Assembly: GCA_002279065.1 (NCBI GenBank)
Contig: NCKB01000012.1
Coordinates: 62,001 to 126,000 of the forward strand
Direction: 5' to 3'
Length of the DNA: 64,000 bases
Source of the DNA: Lysobacterales bacterium 15-68-25
Lineage (GTDB): Bacteria; Pseudomonadota; Gammaproteobacteria; Xanthomonadales; Rhodanobacteraceae
Every line of letters starts with the position of its first letter. The stretch's first letter is position 1. A program made the translations under genes and the position numbers. This document shows, one piece after another, positions 1-7,446 of the stretch. Below the pieces are notes generated by a model. That model worked only from the letters and a program-made list of their open reading frames with translations. It made no database searches and had not been told where the DNA came from.

Positions 1-1697
1 CGGTAGTTCTCCACGCGGATGGTCTTGCCGCGCACCTGGTACTCGTTCACCTCGGCGGTGACCGACTCGCGCAGGGCGGGCCAGCCGCGCAGCAGCTCGA
101 GGGATTCCTTGGTCAGTTCGCCGAGGGCGGCGTTGTAGCGCTGGCGGAGGAGGATGAGGGAGCGGTCGGCGCCCTCGCCCGCCTGCAGCGCATCGCTGGC
201 GTACAGGTCCAGCGGCTTGGGCAGCTGGTCGTCGCCCAGCTCCTTCAGCGCCTCGTAGCAGTGTTGCGCCTTGCTGGCCTGCTCGGCCTGCTTGGCGATG
301 GAGGCGTTGATGCCGCGGCCCTGCTCGGCGATCTCGGCCAGGTAGCGCACGCGGTTGCCGGGGATCAGCACGGTGGCGCGCGGCTCCTTCAGGCTGGTGT
401 CCAGGTGCGGCGTCCACTTGGCCGGCTCCAGCGAGAGCTTTGCGCTCAGCAGGCGGCACAGGTTGGTGAACATCCAGGTGACGCCCGGATCGTTGAACTG
501 GCTGGCGATGGTCGGGTAGACCGGCACGTCTTCGTCCTTCATGGCGAAGGCGGTGCGGTTGCGCTTCCACTGCTTGCGCACGTCGCGCAGCGCGTCTTCG
601 GCGCCGCGCTTGTCGTACTTGTTGAGCACGATCAGCTCGGCGAAGTCGATCATGTCGATCTTCTCCAGCTGGCTGGCCGCGCCGTATTCGCTGGTCATCA
701 CGTAGACCGGGAAGTCGACCAGGTCGACGATCTCCGAGTCGCTCTGGCCGATGCCGGCGGTCTCGACGATCACCAGGTCGTAGGGCTGGCTCTTGAGGAA
801 GTCGATGCAGTCGTGCAGCACGGTGTTGGTGGCCGCGTGCTGGCGGCGCGTGGCCATCGAGCGCATGTAGACGCGGTGGCTACGCAGCGAGTTCATGCGG
901 ATGCGGTCGCCCAGCAACGCGCCGCCGGAGCGGCGACGGGTCGGGTCCACCGCCAGCACGGCGATGCGCATCTCGGGGAAGGCCTGCAGGAAGCGCAGCA
1001 GCAGCTCGTCCACCACGCTGGACTTGCCGGCGCCGCCGGTGCCGGTGAGGCCGAGCACGGGGGTGTGCTTGCCGGCGAGCTTCCACTGCTTGCGCTGGTG
1101 CTCCAGCTCGGCGTCGCTGAGCGCGCCCTCCTCGATCGCCGAGAGCATGCGGCCGATGGAGATCTCGTCGTCCACGCGCACGGCGGGCACGCCCTGGGTT
1201 TCCTCGGCACGCTTGGCCGCGGCCGCGCCGGCGCGGGCCATCACGTCCTCGATCATCTCGGTGAGGCCAAGCTTCATGCCGTCGTTCGGGTGGTAGATGC
1301 GCTCCACGCCGTAGGCCTGCAGCTCCTTGATCTCTTCCGGCGTGATGGTGCCGCCGCCGCCGCCGAACACGCGGATGTGGCCGGCGCCGCGCTCCTTGAG
1401 CATGTCCACCATGTACTTGAAGTACTCGACGTGGCCGCCCTGGTAGGACGACAGCGCGATGGCGTCGGCGTCTTCCTGCAGCGCGGCGCGCACCACGTCT
1501 TCCACCGAGCGGTTGTGGCCCAGGTGGATCACCTCGGCACCCTGCGCCTGGATGATCCGGCGCATGATGTTGATCGCCGCGTCGTGCCCGTCGAACAGGC
1601 TGGCCGCGGTGACGAAACGCAGCGGCGAGTTTTCGCCCGGGGTACGCGCGTGCTGGGTGTCGCCGGCAGTGGGGACGTGCTTGGCGGGGGAACTCAT
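1..1697 (-). CDS. icmF: Fused isobutyryl-CoA mutase IcmF, N-terminal part (runs off left edge)
   Basis: Adenosylcobalamin-dependent fused mutase that interconverts isobutyryl-CoA and n-butyryl-CoA; the family also acts on isovaleryl/pivalyl-CoA. The visible 565 codons show the B12-binding domain first, with a DGHDAA motif near residues 36-41 and a conserved SSYQGGH stretch. A MeaB-like G-protein chaperone domain follows, with Walker A GTGGAGKS near 218-225 and the guanine-specificity NKYD near 357. The start of the linker to the mutase domain is also present. This domain order is diagnostic of IcmF rather than of a plain methylmalonyl-CoA mutase. ATG at 1697 is preceded by CGGAG. The catalytic mutase domain (roughly half of a protein of about 1,100 residues) lies outside the window. 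It sits 93 nt after a TetR/hydrolase pair on the same strand, and its substrate fits the leucine/valine acyl-CoA metabolism nearby. Confidence 0.92.
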   Translation of the reverse strand, partial: MSSPAKHVPTAGDTQHARTPGENSPLRFVTAASLFDGHDAAINIMRRIIQAQGAEVIHLGHNRSVEDVVRAALQEDADAIALSSYQGGHVEYFKYMVDMLKERGAGHIRVFGGGGGTITPEEIKELQAYGVERIYHPNDGMKLGLTEMIEDVMARAGAAAAKRAEETQGVPAVRVDDEISIGRMLSAIEEGALSDAELEHQRKQWKLAGKHTPVLGLTGTGGAGKSSVVDELLLRFLQAFPEMRIAVLAVDPTRRRSGGALLGDRIRMNSLRSHRVYMRSMATRRQHAATNTVLHDCIDFLKSQPYDLVIVETAGIGQSDSEIVDLVDFPVYVMTSEYGAASQLEKIDMIDFAELIVLNKYDKRGAEDALRDVRKQWKRNRTAFAMKDEDVPVYPTIASQFNDPGVTWMFTNLCRLLSAKLSLEPAKWTPHLDTSLKEPRATVLIPGNRVRYLAEIAEQGRGINASIAKQAEQASKAQHCYEALKELGDDQLPKPLDLYASDALQAGEGADRSLILLRQRYNAALGELTKESLELLRGWPALRESVTAEVNEYQVRGKTIRVENY

Positions 1698-1790
1698 GGC
1701 AACTCCGAACGGCTTGACTGAACCGCCCAATTCTAAAGGGGTTGCCCGTTACACGCTTGTCGCAGTGCGGTGGCGCCCGCGCCAGCGCGG

Positions 1791-2720
1791 TCAGAGCATG
1801 CGCGCCAGCTCGCCGCTGCCGACCACGCGCTCGCCCACCGGCTCACCGCCGAGGAAGGACATGGCGGCCTCGATCACCGCCGGCTCGCCCAGCACGCGGC
1901 GATGGCCGAGCGACTCGGTGGTGAGCAGCCGCGCGTCGCCCAGGCAGACCGCATAGCGCTCGCCTTCGGCCCACGGCACGTCGGGATCGTCCAGGTCGTG
2001 CACCACCAGCACCGGCTGGCCCAGCGACGGCAGGTGCCGGCGCAGGTCCAGCGCGTCGATGCTGACCCCGGTATGCCGCTGCAGCCAGCCCTCGAACGGC
2101 GCGCGCAGGTGTTCGCCCACGCGTACCAGCCGGAAGAAACGACCCATCGCCGCGCGCATGTCCACCGGCGGCGCCACCAGCACCAGGCGGGCGGCGCGCC
2201 AGTCCGGCCCCTGCGCCATCGCCAGCGCGGCGGCGCCCAGCGAATGACCCACCGCCAGGTCGGCGGGACCGAAATGCTGGCCGACCGCGCGGACGGTTTC
2301 GATGAAGTCCGGCAGCGTGGCGTAGCGACCGCTGCTGTGGCCGTGACCGGGCTGGTCGAAGGCGACCACCGCGTAACCGCGTGCCCGCAGCGCCTGCGCC
2401 CACGGCAGGAAGCGCAGGCCGAAGCTCGACCAGCCGTGCGACATCAGCGCGTAAGGCTGGGTCGCCGGGTCGCCCCAGACGTAGGCGGCAATGGTCTCGC
2501 CGCGGACCGGCAGATCGATGCGCCGCATGGCGTCGTCGCCGCGCTCGGCCCGCGCCCGGGTGCGGCTGCTGGCGAACGGCGTGGCGAACAGGCGCGCGGC
2601 CCGCGCGGCGGTGCTGCGCGGCATCAGCCGCCCGCCAACGACGAAGCCGGCGCGGACGAACGCCAGCGCGACGCGGGCGCCCAACCCGCTGCGCGGCATC
2701 GCGGAGGGGGTGCTGGTCAT
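1791..2720 (-). CDS. Alpha/beta-fold hydrolase
   Basis: A 309-residue alpha/beta hydrolase of unknown substrate. The nucleophile elbow GHSLG is at 158-162 (Ser160). A candidate catalytic Asp lies in HDLDDPD near 241-247 and a candidate His at 273 (LGHRR). The SHGW segment near 94-97 fits the oxyanion region. A hydrophobic stretch at about 14-30 could be a short membrane anchor rather than a cleaved signal. ATG at 2720 is preceded by GAGG with good spacing; an in-frame start further upstream would overlap the preceding gene. It begins 10 nt after the TetR stop, so the two are almost certainly co-transcribed, and the hydrolase is the likeliest target of that repressor. Specific substrate not predictable. 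Confidence 0.85.
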   Translation of the reverse strand: MTSTPSAMPRSGLGARVALAFVRAGFVVGGRLMPRSTAARAARLFATPFASSRTRARAERGDDAMRRIDLPVRGETIAAYVWGDPATQPYALMSHGWSSFGLRFLPWAQALRARGYAVVAFDQPGHGHSSGRYATLPDFIETVRAVGQHFGPADLAVGHSLGAAALAMAQGPDWRAARLVLVAPPVDMRAAMGRFFRLVRVGEHLRAPFEGWLQRHTGVSIDALDLRRHLPSLGQPVLVVHDLDDPDVPWAEGERYAVCLGDARLLTTESLGHRRVLGEPAVIEAAMSFLGGEPVGERVVGSGELARML

Positions 2721-2730
2721 GGCGCGCACC

Positions 2731-3333
2731 TCAGGCCTGCCAGCTGCGCCAGAGGCGCTCGAAGGCCGCATCGGCCCGCGCGCTGGCGGAGCCGAAGCCG
2801 AACAGGCCGGCGTCGTGATGCAGGCCGAGGATCAGCGCGTAGATCTCGAACGCGATCTGCTCCGGATCGGCATCGGCGCGGAAGTGTCCGGCCTCGATCG
2901 CCTGCCCGGCCGCCTTGGCCAGCGCGGCGCGCCACTGCGCCTGCTGGCTCACCACGCCGTCGTGCATCACGCCGTCGCGGCCGTCGTATTCGCTGGCCGC
3001 CGACAGCAGCACGCAGCCGTCGGCGTGCTGTCCGGCCCAGTCGAACCAGCGCCGCACGATGGCGCGCAGCCGCGGCAGGCCGCGCGGCTCGCGCAATGCC
3101 GGGCGCATCACCGCTTCGGTGAAGCGCTCCGCACCGGACTGCAGCACCGCCAGCAACAGGTCTTCGCGCGCGCCGAAGTGGGCGAACACGCCGCTCTTGG
3201 ACATGCCCACGTCGGCGGCCAGGCTGCCGATGGTCAGGCCCTCCAGCCCCTCACGGCGGGCCAGTTCGTAGGCGTGGTCGAGGATCAGTTCGCGGGTCAG
3301 CGCGCGCTTGGTCGGGGGCGGTGCGGTCGTCAT
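2731..3333 (-). CDS. TetR/AcrR-family transcriptional regulator
   Basis: A 200-residue one-domain repressor. The N-terminal helix-turn-helix (about residues 12-58) carries the usual LTIGSLAADVGMSKSGVF pattern; the C-terminal ligand-binding part (DWAGQHADGCVL and following) is of the TetR_C type found in fatty-acid- or stress-related regulators. It is the first gene of a two-gene unit with the alpha/beta hydrolase, and a palindrome lies directly upstream, which suggests autorepression. The ATG at 3333 is close to a possible -10 element, so the leader is very short. The ligand is unknown. Confidence 0.88.
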   Translation of the reverse strand: MTTAPPPTKRALTRELILDHAYELARREGLEGLTIGSLAADVGMSKSGVFAHFGAREDLLLAVLQSGAERFTEAVMRPALREPRGLPRLRAIVRRWFDWAGQHADGCVLLSAASEYDGRDGVMHDGVVSQQAQWRAALAKAAGQAIEAGHFRADADPEQIAFEIYALILGLHHDAGLFGFGSASARADAAFERLWRSWQA

Positions 3334-3345
3334 GACGGCAAAATA

Positions 3346-3360
3346 GCACGATCGTTCGTT
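3346..3360. promoter_or_regulatory. Candidate TetR operator/promoter
   Basis: The palindrome ACGATCGT (3348-3355) followed by an overlapping CGTTCGTT half-site lies 15 nt upstream of the TetR start codon. On the minus strand it reads GAACGAACGATCGTGC and abuts TATTTT, a possible -10. The position and the CGATCG core resemble many autoregulated TetR/AcrR operators. It also lies in the gap to the divergent M48 gene, which it might therefore influence. No binding data. Confidence 0.45.
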
Positions 3361-3441
3361 CTTTTCACATCCCGGGCATGCCGCCCGCACCGCCGGGCCA
3401 TCTATCCTTGGCCCGGTATCCATCGAACAGGGAGTTCCCCC

Positions 3442-4242
3442 ATGCGCGCCACGCTCGCTGCCACCCTCGCCGTCGCCACGCTCAGCCTGGCCGGCTGCGC
3501 CACCTCGCCCACCGGACGCTCGCAGCTGATGATGGTGTCCGATGCGCAGATGAGCCAGATGGGCATCACCGCGTTCAACGACATGCGCAAGCAGGGCAAG
3601 TTCGTCGACGCGCCGCGCGAGCGCGCCTACGCCACCTGCGTAGCCAACGCGCTGGTCGCCGTGCTGCCGCCGCCGTGGAACGCCAACCAGTGGGAAGTGC
3701 AGATCGTCGGCGACGACAACGCCAACGCCTTCGCCCTGCCCGGCGGCCGCATCGGCGTGAACCGCGGCATGTTCAAGATCGCCACCAACCAGGACCAGCT
3801 CGCCGTGGTGCTGGGCCACGAGCTGGCGCACGTGGTCGCGCGACATGGTGCCGAGCGCGTGTCGGACAACTACGCGGCGCAGGCAGCGGTGCTGGCCGGC
3901 ACGGTCTACGCCGGCTCCCGCGGCACCGATACCGGCTACGCCGCCGCGGCGCTGGGCCTGGGCGCGGAGGTGGGCATCCTGCTGCCGTTCTCGCGCACCC
4001 AGGAAAGCGAGGCCGACGTGCTCGGCCAGCGCTACATGGCCGAGGCTGGCTTCGATCCGCGCGCGGCCGTGACGCTGTGGCAGAAGATGGGCGCGCAGGG
4101 CGGCAGCAAGCCGCCGGCGTTCCTGTCGACCCACCCGTCCAGCGCCAAGCGCCAGCAGACCCTGCAGCAGCAGGCGCAGCAGCTGATGCCGGTGTATCAG
4201 CAGGCGCGTGCCAACCACCACGATCCGGAGTGCCGGCTCTGA
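3442..4242 (+). CDS. M48-family periplasmic metalloprotease, lipoprotein
   Basis: A 266-residue zinc metallopeptidase of the M48 (LoiP/YcaL/BepA-like) group, presumably tethered to a membrane and acting in periplasmic protein quality control. The signal peptide ends in a lipobox LAGC with lipidated Cys19. The zinc motif HELAH is at 126-130, and the downstream ESEAD at 188-192 supplies the third ligand. No TPR region is present, unlike BepA, so it is closer to the short LoiP/YcaL type. ATG at 3442 has GGGAG upstream. It is monocistronic, divergent from the TetR unit and followed by a repeat-bearing gap. Confidence 0.9.
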   Translation: MRATLAATLAVATLSLAGCATSPTGRSQLMMVSDAQMSQMGITAFNDMRKQGKFVDAPRERAYATCVANALVAVLPPPWNANQWEVQIVGDDNANAFALPGGRIGVNRGMFKIATNQDQLAVVLGHELAHVVARHGAERVSDNYAAQAAVLAGTVYAGSRGTDTGYAAAALGLGAEVGILLPFSRTQESEADVLGQRYMAEAGFDPRAAVTLWQKMGAQGGSKPPAFLSTHPSSAKRQQTLQQQAQQLMPVYQQARANHHDPECRL

Positions 4243-4293
4243 GGGCAGCTCGTCGCAGCGGCACTGCCGGCGTTGGGAGGCGATGCTTTTGCT

Positions 4294-4407
4294 CGTCGTT
4301 CCTGCGAAAGCAGGAGGCGCTTTATCGACAGCCGCCGGGCTGGTCATCCAGTGACTTTCGCCTCCAAAGAGCAGAGACGCTGGATCCCAGCGTTCGCTGG
4401 GATGACG
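4294..4407. repeat. Dispersed palindromic repeat, degenerate copy A
   Basis: Imperfect inverted repeat whose outer arms resemble CGTCATCCCGGCGAAAG and its complement (right arm CGTTCGCTGGGATGACG near 4391-4407). Between the arms is a module ending in CAGCCGCCGGGCTGGTCATC that recurs at 4502-4560 and 37252-37388. No ORF in it looks coding. It belongs to the same family as the perfect copy at 35788-35872 and probably represents a REP-like non-autonomous element. Confidence 0.6.
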
Positions 4408-4501
4408 TACGGGAGACTGGAACCCTCCGCGACTCATTACGGAAGCAGAAGGCGTTTCCAATGCAGCTACAGGGATGACCGGTGCATCCGGAATTACCTC
4501 A

Positions 4502-4560
4502 CGTCATCCCGGCGAACGCCGGAGGCGCTGTATCAACAGCCGCAGGGCTGGTCATCCAGT
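4502..4560. repeat. Dispersed palindromic repeat, partial copy B
   Basis: Left arm CGTCATCCCGGCGAACGCC followed by the internal module GCTGTATCAACAGCCGCAGG and GCTGGTCATCCAGTG; no clear right arm is found. It lies 95 nt from copy A in the gap between the M48 and YXWGXW genes (4243-4746), which otherwise holds nothing I can support beyond the ribosome-binding region of the next gene. Confidence 0.5.
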
Positions 4561-4746
4561 GCCGTCTCTTTTCGCCCAGTCCGGCACTGACCAAGAGGCA
4601 CCCTCAGGAAAACGACGTGACGAAACCTCGCCCGGGCCCGCCCCCGACCGCCGGCTGAACGTGCCAGCCCCGGCTACGTCAACAACACGGCGGCCGGGTC
4701 GTTGTTCCGCCTGCCGCCGCAGAGTGCGGCGCTGACGGAGACCTGC

Positions 4747-5082
4747 ATGATCACGATGACCCGCAAGCTTGCCCTGCTCGCCGCCCTTGGTCTCGCCGCG
4801 GGCGCCGGCGTCGGCTACGCCCCGACGGCCCAGGCCGCCCAGGTGGCGGTGGGCGTGTCCATCGGCGTGGCCCCGCCGCCGCCGCGCTACGTGCGCGTGC
4901 CGCCGCCGCGCGTGGGCTACGTGTGGGCACCGGGCTACTGGCGCTGGGACCACCGCCGGCACCGCCATGTCTGGGTCGCCGGCTACTGGGTGCGCGCGCG
5001 TCCTGGCTACCGCTACGTGCCGGAGCACTGGGTGCACCGGCGGGACGGCTGGTACTTCCGCCGGGGGCATTGGGTCCACTGA
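4747..5082 (+). CDS. YXWGXW/WXPGYW-repeat exported protein
   Basis: A 111-residue small protein with an N-terminal signal peptide (cleavage likely after AQAA near residue 30). The mature part is rich in Tyr, Trp, Arg and His with repeated WAPGYW, WVAGYW, PEHWV and RGHWV motifs. This is the YXWGXW-repeat family, usually periplasmic or cell-surface and of unknown function. ATG at 4747 follows GGAG by six bases; an in-frame ATG at 4756 is less well placed. It stands alone, followed by a strong terminator. Confidence 0.8.
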   Translation: MITMTRKLALLAALGLAAGAGVGYAPTAQAAQVAVGVSIGVAPPPPRYVRVPPPRVGYVWAPGYWRWDHRRHRHVWVAGYWVRARPGYRYVPEHWVHRRDGWYFRRGHWVH

Positions 5083-5156
5083 GCGCCCGCCCGGGACCGC
5101 GGCTTGCTGCGCCGCGTCAGCAATTGCAGCGGCGACGTACTAAACTTCGCCCCCCG

Positions 5157-5192
5157 AAACCAAAGCCCCAGCCCCGCTGGGGCTTTGGTTTT
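5157..5192. terminator. Rho-independent terminator
   Basis: Perfect 16-bp stem (5157-5172 with 5176-5191), three-base loop CCC, flanked by A residues on the left and TTTT on the right. It ends the YXWGXW transcript and could also stop antisense transcription. Confidence 0.85.
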
Positions 5193-5299
5193 CAAGCTGT
5201 TGCAAGCGTGCATGCCGGAACAGGCCGCCCGTGCGGCGCTCTTCCATACCCGAACGGCCGCCATCCCCGGGCGCCGTCCCACCTGGAGTCATCGTTCGA

Positions 5300-6403
5300 A
5301 TGATCTTTGAAACCATCGCCAAGACGGATCACGAGGAAGTCGTGTTCTGCCAGAACAAGGACGCCGGCCTGAAGGCCATCGTCGCGATCCACAACACGGT
5401 GCTGGGCCCCGCGCTGGGCGGCCTGCGCATGTGGCCGTACAAGACCGAGGCCGAAGCGGTGAACGACGTGCTGCGCCTGTCGCGCGGCATGACCTACAAG
5501 AACGCGGTGGCCGGCCTGAACCTGGGCGGCGGCAAGGCGGTGATCATCGGCGATCCGTCGAAGGACAAGTCCGAGGCGCTGTTCCGCGCGTTCGGCCGCT
5601 TCGTCAACTCGCTGGGCGGCCGCTACATCACCGCCGAGGACGTCGGCATCGACGTCAACGACATGGAATACGTGTTCCGCGAGACCGAGTACGTGACCGG
5701 CGTGCACCAGGTGCACGGCGGCTCGGGCGACCCCTCGCCGTTCACCGCCTACGGCACCCTGCAGGGCCTGATGGCCGCGCTGAACTTCAAGCACGGCAAC
5801 GAGGACGTGGGCAAGTACAGCTACGCCGTGCAGGGCTGCGGCCACGTCGGCAGCGAATTCATCAAGCTGCTGCGCGAGCAGGGCGCCAAGGTGTTCGTCA
5901 CCGACATCAACAAGGAAGCGGTGCAGCGCTGCGTGGACGAGCTGGGCTGCGAAGCGGTGGGCCTGGACGAGATCTACGACGTCGACGCCGACGTGTACTC
6001 GCCCTGCGCACTGGGTGGCACGCTCAACGAGAAGACCATCGACCGGATCAAGGCGAAGATCATCTGCGGCGCGGCCAACAACCAGCTGGCCACCAACGAG
6101 ATCGGCGACGAGCTGACCCGCCGCGGCGTGCTGTACGCGCCGGACTATGCGGTCAACGCCGGCGGCGTGATGAACATCTCGCTGGAGATCGACGGCTACA
6201 ACCGCGAGCGCGCCATGCGCATGATGCGGCAGATCTACTACAACCTGGGCCGCATCTTCGAGATCAGCAAGACCGAGAACGTGCCGACCTACCTGGCCGC
6301 CGACCGTCTGGCCGAGGAGCGCATCGCGCTGATCGGCAAGATCAAGCTGCCGCACATGGGCAACGGCAGCACCCGCTTCCAAGGACGCATGCGCGGGCAG
6401 TAA
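5300..6403 (+). CDS. ldh: Leucine dehydrogenase (Glu/Leu/Phe/Val dehydrogenase family)
   Basis: NAD-dependent oxidative deamination of leucine, valine and isoleucine to 2-oxo acids, the entry step of branched-chain amino-acid catabolism (or the reverse, in iso-fatty-acid precursor supply). The 367-residue protein has the substrate domain with GGLRMWPYKTEAEA near 40-53, catalytic Lys79 in GGGKAV and Lys67 in TYKNA, then the NAD domain with dinucleotide motif GCGHVG at 179-184. The length matches LeuDH rather than glutamate dehydrogenase. ATG at 5300 was chosen because homology begins there (MIFETIAK) and GGAG lies upstream. It is on the same strand as the scattered leucine pathway genes and followed by a weak hairpin. 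Confidence 0.9.
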   Translation: MIFETIAKTDHEEVVFCQNKDAGLKAIVAIHNTVLGPALGGLRMWPYKTEAEAVNDVLRLSRGMTYKNAVAGLNLGGGKAVIIGDPSKDKSEALFRAFGRFVNSLGGRYITAEDVGIDVNDMEYVFRETEYVTGVHQVHGGSGDPSPFTAYGTLQGLMAALNFKHGNEDVGKYSYAVQGCGHVGSEFIKLLREQGAKVFVTDINKEAVQRCVDELGCEAVGLDEIYDVDADVYSPCALGGTLNEKTIDRIKAKIICGAANNQLATNEIGDELTRRGVLYAPDYAVNAGGVMNISLEIDGYNRERAMRMMRQIYYNLGRIFEISKTENVPTYLAADRLAEERIALIGKIKLPHMGNGSTRFQGRMRGQ

Positions 6404-6428
6404 GCCGCGGGTCGCCACGGAAGCCATC

Positions 6429-6459
6429 GAGGGAGCCCGGCCTGGTGCCGGGCTCTCTC
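6429..6459 (+). terminator. Hairpin after leucine dehydrogenase
   Basis: 13-bp GC-rich stem (6429-6441 with 6447-6459, one G-T pair) and a five-base loop, 25 nt after the stop codon. The T tract is poor, so termination may be partial. Confidence 0.5.
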
Positions 6460-6589
6460 GCTTCCGGGCCCCGGCCTTGTCGCGATGCGTTTCCACCGGT
6501 CTCCGCCAGCACACGGCGGACAACCGTGCGAAGCTTCCGCCGTTCTTCGCCGCGCGGGCACGCCCGCCTCCCACACCGAGCACCCGACC

Positions 6590-7318
6590 ATGACCGAGAC
6601 CATCCTGGTGACCGGCTCCAGCCGCGGCATCGGCCGCGCCATCGCGCTGCGGCTGGCGCGCGCCGGCTACGACCTGGTCGTGCACTGCCGCTCGCGCCGC
6701 GACGAGGCCGAGGCCGTGGCCGACGAGATCCGTGCGCTGGGCCGCGCCGCGCGCATCCTGCAGTTCGACATCGCCGACCGCGCCGCCTGCCGCGCCGCGC
6801 TGGAAGCCGACGTGGCCGCGCACGGCGCCCCCTACGGCGTGGTCTGCAATGCCGGGCTGACCCGCGACGCGGCGTTCCCGGCGCTGACCGACGACGACTG
6901 GGACCGCGTGCTGCGCACCAACCTGGACGGCTTCTACAACGTGCTGCACCCGCTGGCGATGCCGATGATCCGCCGCCGCGCGCCGGGCCGCATCGTCTGC
7001 ATCGCCTCGGTGTCGGGGCTGATCGGCAACCGCGGCCAGGTCAACTACAGCGCGTCCAAGGCCGGGGTGATCGGCGCGGCCAAGGCGCTGGCGCTGGACC
7101 TGGCCAAGCGCGGCATCACCGTCAACTGCGTCGCGCCGGGACTGATCGACACCGACATGCTGGACGCGGAAGTACCGGTCGAGGAGATCCTCAAGGCGAT
7201 TCCGGCCCAGCGCATGGGCACGCCGGAGGAAGTGGCCGCGGCGGTGCAATTCCTGATGAGCCCGGACGCCGGCTACATCACCCGCCAGGTGCTGGCGGTG
7301 AACGGCGGGCTGTGCTGA
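6590..7318 (+). CDS. 3-oxoacyl-ACP reductase, FabG2/arylpolyene type
   Basis: A 242-residue classical short-chain dehydrogenase. The NADP(H) motif TGSSRGIG is at 8-15; NAG is at 87-89; the catalytic residues are Ser in SVSG near 140-142, Tyr153 and Lys157 (NYSASK). The segments NAGLTRDAAFPALTDDDWD and SVSGLIGNRGQVNYSASK are very like the FabG reductase of aryl polyene clusters rather than housekeeping FabG. The reaction would be NADPH-dependent reduction of 3-oxoacyl-ACP. No ketosynthase, dehydratase or acyl carrier gene of such a cluster is adjacent: the neighbours are leucine dehydrogenase and a YccS-like protein. Its partner pathway is therefore unknown. Confidence 0.85.
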   Translation: MTETILVTGSSRGIGRAIALRLARAGYDLVVHCRSRRDEAEAVADEIRALGRAARILQFDIADRAACRAALEADVAAHGAPYGVVCNAGLTRDAAFPALTDDDWDRVLRTNLDGFYNVLHPLAMPMIRRRAPGRIVCIASVSGLIGNRGQVNYSASKAGVIGAAKALALDLAKRGITVNCVAPGLIDTDMLDAEVPVEEILKAIPAQRMGTPEEVAAAVQFLMSPDAGYITRQVLAVNGGLC

Positions 7319-7446
7319 CCACTCGCCTCGACTCGGGACCTGCCGGGCCCTGACGCCGGCAGGCCGACCCGGCCGGGGCACCTCCGGATCAGGGATGGAC
7401 CGGCGCCGCCAGCGAGCGGGCGGGCGTTCCGTCGTATCCTCGTCGG

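Noticed and set aside
4294..4560. CRISPR array or IS element in the repeat-bearing gap
   Set aside because: No regular repeat-spacer spacing and no transposase; the repeats are diverged palindromes.
5192..7381. Long minus-strand open frame of about 729 codons opposite leucine dehydrogenase and the FabG gene
   Set aside because: Low-complexity His/Arg/Ala/Val-rich product with no domain; a typical shadow of GC-rich coding DNA. The plus-strand genes have complete family motifs.
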